From the NCBI GenBank assembly GCA_036389695.1, contig DASVWG010000038.1, positions 1 through 14,889 on the forward strand: a stretch of DNA of 14,889 nt. The letters run 5' to 3'. The position numbers and the translations under genes are program-made. Numbering within the stretch: the stretch's first letter is position 1; every line of letters begins with the position of its first letter. A model generated the notes under the pieces. That model was not told the origin of the DNA, made no database searches, and worked only from the letters and a program-made list of their open reading frames with translations. The DNA is from JALZHR01 sp036389695. Its GTDB lineage: Bacteria; Acidobacteriota; Blastocatellia; Pyrinomonadales; Pyrinomonadaceae. Positions 12,023 through 14,889 of this stretch are shown here, one piece after another.

Positions 12023-13573
12023 TCAATTACCGTTTGCCGACTGGTTTGAGTCGGCAATATTTGCAGCTGGAATTATCTGATTTGAATTTCTTTGCTCATC
12101 CAAAAATTTCTTTGAGAATTGACTATCAACAATGGACAAGCCAAAGTTAATTTCGTTCTTCAGCATTGTTTTATCAACATTCACGTCGGAAAGCTGCTCT
12201 TTTGCTTTAATAAACGCATCCTTAGCTTCGACATATCTTCCCAATAAAAGATATGCCCGACCTAAAAGATAAAAATCTTTCGCATCTTTCGCGGTTGCCC
12301 CGCTCGTCGAGAGATATCCTTCAGGATTTTCGTCAATTTTTCGCCGACTGTCTTCAAAAGCCGAATATTCGATGTTCGGCGTCTGCATCTGCGTCAGTTT
12401 CGGCGGTTCCTGCACTTGCTGCTGCGGCGGCTTCGGCGAAAGGAAATAATATAAAGCCGCGCCGACGATGCCGCCTAAAATTAATAAAAGACACGCCGTC
12501 CCAAATTTTGCGAGAAAGCTGCCTTTGTCCTTGTCAATGGTGTAAGTTTTTTCGTCGCGGACGGCAGCTTCCGCCTGCGGCTGGTTATTTACCGGTTCAA
12601 CCGTATCTTCGTTGAGCGACGGCTGCGTTTCGGGAGCGAAAACCGGCTCGGTTTTATCGAAGCTGCGAGCCGCGTTGTTTTCGGCGGGCATTTGCAGATT
12701 TTGCGTCGGAATTTCGTAATCGTCTTCGTCTTCGCGCGTGATGATGGCTGCGCCGTGCGTCGCGGCAGCCGGACGCGCCGTCGCGACGGTGCTTTCTTCA
12801 AAATCGTGCGGCTTGCCGTTGGTCGCTTCGCTGCTGACCTTGACGATAACGGCGGTCAGATTGTCTTCCGCGCCGCGACTGTAACAGATTTCCTTCATCC
12901 GTGCGCAGATTTCCGACGGAATCGGCATCGAAAGCAGAAGGTCGCGGATTTCGTGGTCTTCGATATGACGCGTGATGCCGTCCGAACACAGCAAAAAAGT
13001 CGTGTTCGGCTCAATCATAATCGTTTTCATATCGACTTCGACCAGATTTTCGGCGCCGAGCGCGCGCGAAATGACGTTGCGGCTCGGATGATTGGCGGCT
13101 TGCGCGGGCGTCATCCGACCGGCTCGAACTTCTTCTTCGACGACCGAATGGTCCTGCGTTTCGCGAAAAAGCTGACCGCGCCCGTCGAGCCGATACAGGC
13201 GCGAATCGCCGACGTGTCCGATGGTCGCGATATTTCCCGTGACTTGCAGCGCAACGATGGTCGTCGCCATGGTCGAAAGCTGCGCCAAATCGTGCGACAT
13301 CTGAAAAATCGCGCCGTTGGCGTGTTCGATGGCGCGTTTCATCAATTCCTCGACGTCGCCGCCTTCGCGCAGATTAGTGAAAGCTTCGCCTAAGATTTCG
13401 ACCGCCATCTGCGAGGCGACGTCGCCCGCCTGCGCTCCGCCGACGCCGTCCGCGACGACAAACAGCCCGCGCGCGGGCATTTCCAAAAACGAATCTTCGT
13501 TGTGCGGGCGTTTTTCGCTCAAGCCCCGGTCAGATATCGCCGCCGAATTCAATTGAAAAGAATCTTCCGTCAT
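12023..13573 (-). CDS. PP2C-family Ser/Thr protein phosphatase with C-terminal membrane-TPR tail
   Basis: The product is 516 residues. ATG 13573 is preceded by GGAG. The PPM/PP2C catalytic domain (about 8-246) retains its metal-binding motifs: H24-N-E-D27, V-V-A-D42-G-V-G-G, H-V-G-D123-S-R, C-S-D198-G-I-T and E-D237-N-L-T. A low-complexity acidic/Pro linker (250-350) leads to one transmembrane helix (354-378) and an extracytoplasmic TPR-like module (about 395-495). Such phosphatases reverse Hanks-type kinase signalling in cell-wall control. The tail outside the membrane could be a sensor or anchor. It follows an FtsW/RodA-family gene on the same strand, a known pairing in pstP-rodA-type operons. 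No kinase gene is in the window. Confidence 0.93.
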   Translation of the reverse strand: MTEDSFQLNSAAISDRGLSEKRPHNEDSFLEMPARGLFVVADGVGGAQAGDVASQMAVEILGEAFTNLREGGDVEELMKRAIEHANGAIFQMSHDLAQLSTMATTIVALQVTGNIATIGHVGDSRLYRLDGRGQLFRETQDHSVVEEEVRAGRMTPAQAANHPSRNVISRALGAENLVEVDMKTIMIEPNTTFLLCSDGITRHIEDHEIRDLLLSMPIPSEICARMKEICYSRGAEDNLTAVIVKVSSEATNGKPHDFEESTVATARPAAATHGAAIITREDEDDYEIPTQNLQMPAENNAARSFDKTEPVFAPETQPSLNEDTVEPVNNQPQAEAAVRDEKTYTIDKDKGSFLAKFGTACLLLILGGIVGAALYYFLSPKPPQQQVQEPPKLTQMQTPNIEYSAFEDSRRKIDENPEGYLSTSGATAKDAKDFYLLGRAYLLLGRYVEAKDAFIKAKEQLSDVNVDKTMLKNEINFGLSIVDSQFSKKFLDEQRNSNQIIPAANIADSNQSANGN

Positions 13574-13600
13574 TCGCTTCTCCGAAAATCAAAACGGGAA

Positions 13601-13720
13601 TTCAAACAGGATGGACAGGATAGGCAGGATGAAAACTTTTAAATAAAAAAGTTTCGAATAAAACTCGAATGCTGAGTTAAAAAACAATTTATCCTGTCTA
13701 TCCTGTCCATCCTGTTTGAA
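13601..13720. repeat. Inverted repeat of CAGGATGGA-type nonamers between PP2C and FtsW-family genes
   Basis: The arms 13601-13630 and 13691-13720 match at 29 of 30 positions. The units are nine bases (CAGGATGGA, CAGGATAGG, CAGGATG), not seven. The loop is 60 bases and contains a smaller AACTTTT/AAAAGTT stem. It lies between two genes of one presumed operon, downstream of the FtsW-family stop and upstream of the PP2C ribosome binding site. Confidence 0.92.
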
Positions 13721-13730
13721 TTTTCCTTAA

Positions 13731-14888
13731 TTATTTTGCAATGCCGTTTCCATTGCCGTTGTTGTTGTCGATGCTTACGTCAACCGCGTTGCGATGCGAA
13801 ATCGCCATCAGCATTCCGAGCATGACAAAACTGGTAATCAGGCTGAAACCGCCGTGGCTGACAAACGGCAGAGTGATGCCGGTCATCGGCAGCGCGCGCG
13901 TAATGCCGCCCATATTGACGAGCGCCTGAAAACCGATAAAAGCCGTCAGCCCCGCAGCGCACAGTTTGCTGAACATATCGCGCGCGTCCAGCGCGGTTCT
14001 GACGCCCGCGCTGACCAGCGTTAATAGCGCAAAGATTATCAACAAACCGCCGAAAAGTCCAAGTTCCTCGCCGAGCGCGGCGTAAATGTAATCGGAATCG
14101 GCGACCGGAATCAGCTCGACATAACCGAGCCCCAAACCGCGCCCCGTGACGCCGCCCGAAGAAATGCCGAAAGTCGCGCGCGAAGCCTGAAGCGCGTCGT
14201 CGCCGAACCACGCTTCCTCGTTCAAAGCCTGAAGTCGCTCTCTGACTTCACGAACGTCCTGTTCTTCCGCCTGACTGCGCTCGATTTCCGTCTTGTCCGG
14301 CGGAATTTCTTCGCCCGCTTCGCTTTTCGTCAGTTCATACATCAGCGCGATGTCTTCGCCCGCGATTCTTTTCAGTTCCTTGCGGATTTCGGCGGCGCGG
14401 GTTTTGGCGGCGGAATCGGCGTTTTTATTGTTTTCGATTTTGTCCAGTTCCGCGTAAAGCGCTTCGGTTTCGGGCTTGCGGTCAATCAATTCCGCGCGAT
14501 ACTGCTTCCAGTAAAACTCCGCCAAATCGCCTTTCCAGAAAGGCGTATCGGGCGCGGGCGGCGTCAGCGCGTCAAACCATAAATGAAAGCGCTGGTGAAT
14601 GCGCGGCGGTAAGATAGTTTTCACGGGCTGCGCGAGCGTCGAAAGCAGCGGAACTTTGACCTGCACGGTCGCGGGCAGAGCGCTGAGCATCAAAACCGCG
14701 ACCAGAAACGCGACCGAGCCGATAAATAAAATGCGCTGCGGCAGACGCCGCACGGCAATCAGATAAAGCGTGACGTAGACCGAGCTGAAAACGAGCATCT
14801 GCCCGAAATCTTTTAGAACGAAAAACGGAATAAACGGCAGAACCGCCATAAACAAAAGCGGCAGAACGTCTTTCGCGCGCGGAATGCC
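13731..14888 (-). CDS. FtsW/RodA/SpoVE-family peptidoglycan glycosyltransferase, 5' end missing
   Basis: The frame is open to the window edge, so this is the C-terminal 385 residues; the TTG at 14855 is internal, not the start. SEDS family features include F-V-L-K-D-F-G-Q-M (the usual P-D-L-G-x-x motif), I-P-V-A-D-S-D-Y-I-Y-A-A-L-G-E-E-L-G (conserved region with the probable catalytic Asp) and the final G-I-T-x-P-F-V-S-H-G-G-F-S. The protein polymerises lipid II in the inner membrane. Between the usual R..R...W.D segment and S-S-G-G-V-T-G-R-G there is an insertion of about 120 charged, helix-prone residues (14200-14560), far longer than in standard family members. It has an Asn/Gly tail (N-N-N-G-N-G-N-G). 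Confidence 0.92.
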   Translation of the reverse strand, partial: GIPRAKDVLPLLFMAVLPFIPFFVLKDFGQMLVFSSVYVTLYLIAVRRLPQRILFIGSVAFLVAVLMLSALPATVQVKVPLLSTLAQPVKTILPPRIHQRFHLWFDALTPPAPDTPFWKGDLAEFYWKQYRAELIDRKPETEALYAELDKIENNKNADSAAKTRAAEIRKELKRIAGEDIALMYELTKSEAGEEIPPDKTEIERSQAEEQDVREVRERLQALNEEAWFGDDALQASRATFGISSGGVTGRGLGLGYVELIPVADSDYIYAALGEELGLFGGLLIIFALLTLVSAGVRTALDARDMFSKLCAAGLTAFIGFQALVNMGGITRALPMTGITLPFVSHGGFSLITSFVMLGMLMAISHRNAVDVSIDNNNGNGNGIAK

Positions 14889-14889
14889 C

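Noticed and set aside
14853..14855. TTG 14855 as the start of the FtsW-family gene
   Set aside because: The same frame stays open with family-like residues to the window edge, so the gene simply continues outside.

Overview
This is chromosomal bacterial DNA of moderately high GC that starts inside one gene and ends inside another. I see no phage, plasmid, insertion sequence, CRISPR or rRNA. The best guess for the source is a Gram-negative member of the Acidobacteriota (Blastocatellia-like). The grounds are a Cpx-like envelope-stress locus, lipoprotein and signal-peptide features, the zinc-ribbon/TPR membrane-protein style (CPKCG...FCLDDG) and the codon use. There is no phylogenetic marker here, so this placement is inference.

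Layout. 1-1087 (+): the tail of a TPR protein, a small four-helix membrane protein and a cupin. 1087-1444: a gene-free stretch holding a large palindrome and a 21-bp tandem array. 1445-4383: a Cpx-like module, with histidine kinase and response regulator on the minus strand and a CpxP/Spy-like periplasmic protein divergent on the plus strand. 4510-4891: a STAS-domain protein behind a likely ECF-sigma promoter. 4955-5533 (-): thpR. 5650-10387 (+): mltG, a small unknown protein, a Cof-type HAD phosphatase, a cytosolic cyclophilin, dtd, a lipoprotein cyclophilin and a PD-(D/E)XK endonuclease-like protein whose frame runs antisense through a tRNA-Arg(CCG) gene. 10414-11211 (+): a SpoU/TrmH RNA methyltransferase. 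11244-14888 (-): an FtsW/RodA-family protein (5' end outside the window), a PP2C phosphatase and a zinc-ribbon protein that shares the phosphatase's membrane-TPR tail.

The gene content is mostly housekeeping: envelope stress sensing, peptidoglycan synthesis and trimming, protein folding, tRNA quality control and rRNA/tRNA modification. The unusual part lies between the genes. At least ten intergenic gaps are filled by long inverted repeats. Most of their arms are runs of a heptanucleotide, and the heptamer word differs from gap to gap while the two arms of one gap match (30 of 30 bp at 2817-2912). Several of these elements supply the stop codon of the adjacent gene. Two other hairpins (1087-1242 and 7870-7945) are copies of one element and show a compensatory base-pair change. 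I regard this hairpin set, together with the helically phased 21-bp array at 1261-1444 and the endonuclease-tRNA overlap, as the parts of the window most worth following up.
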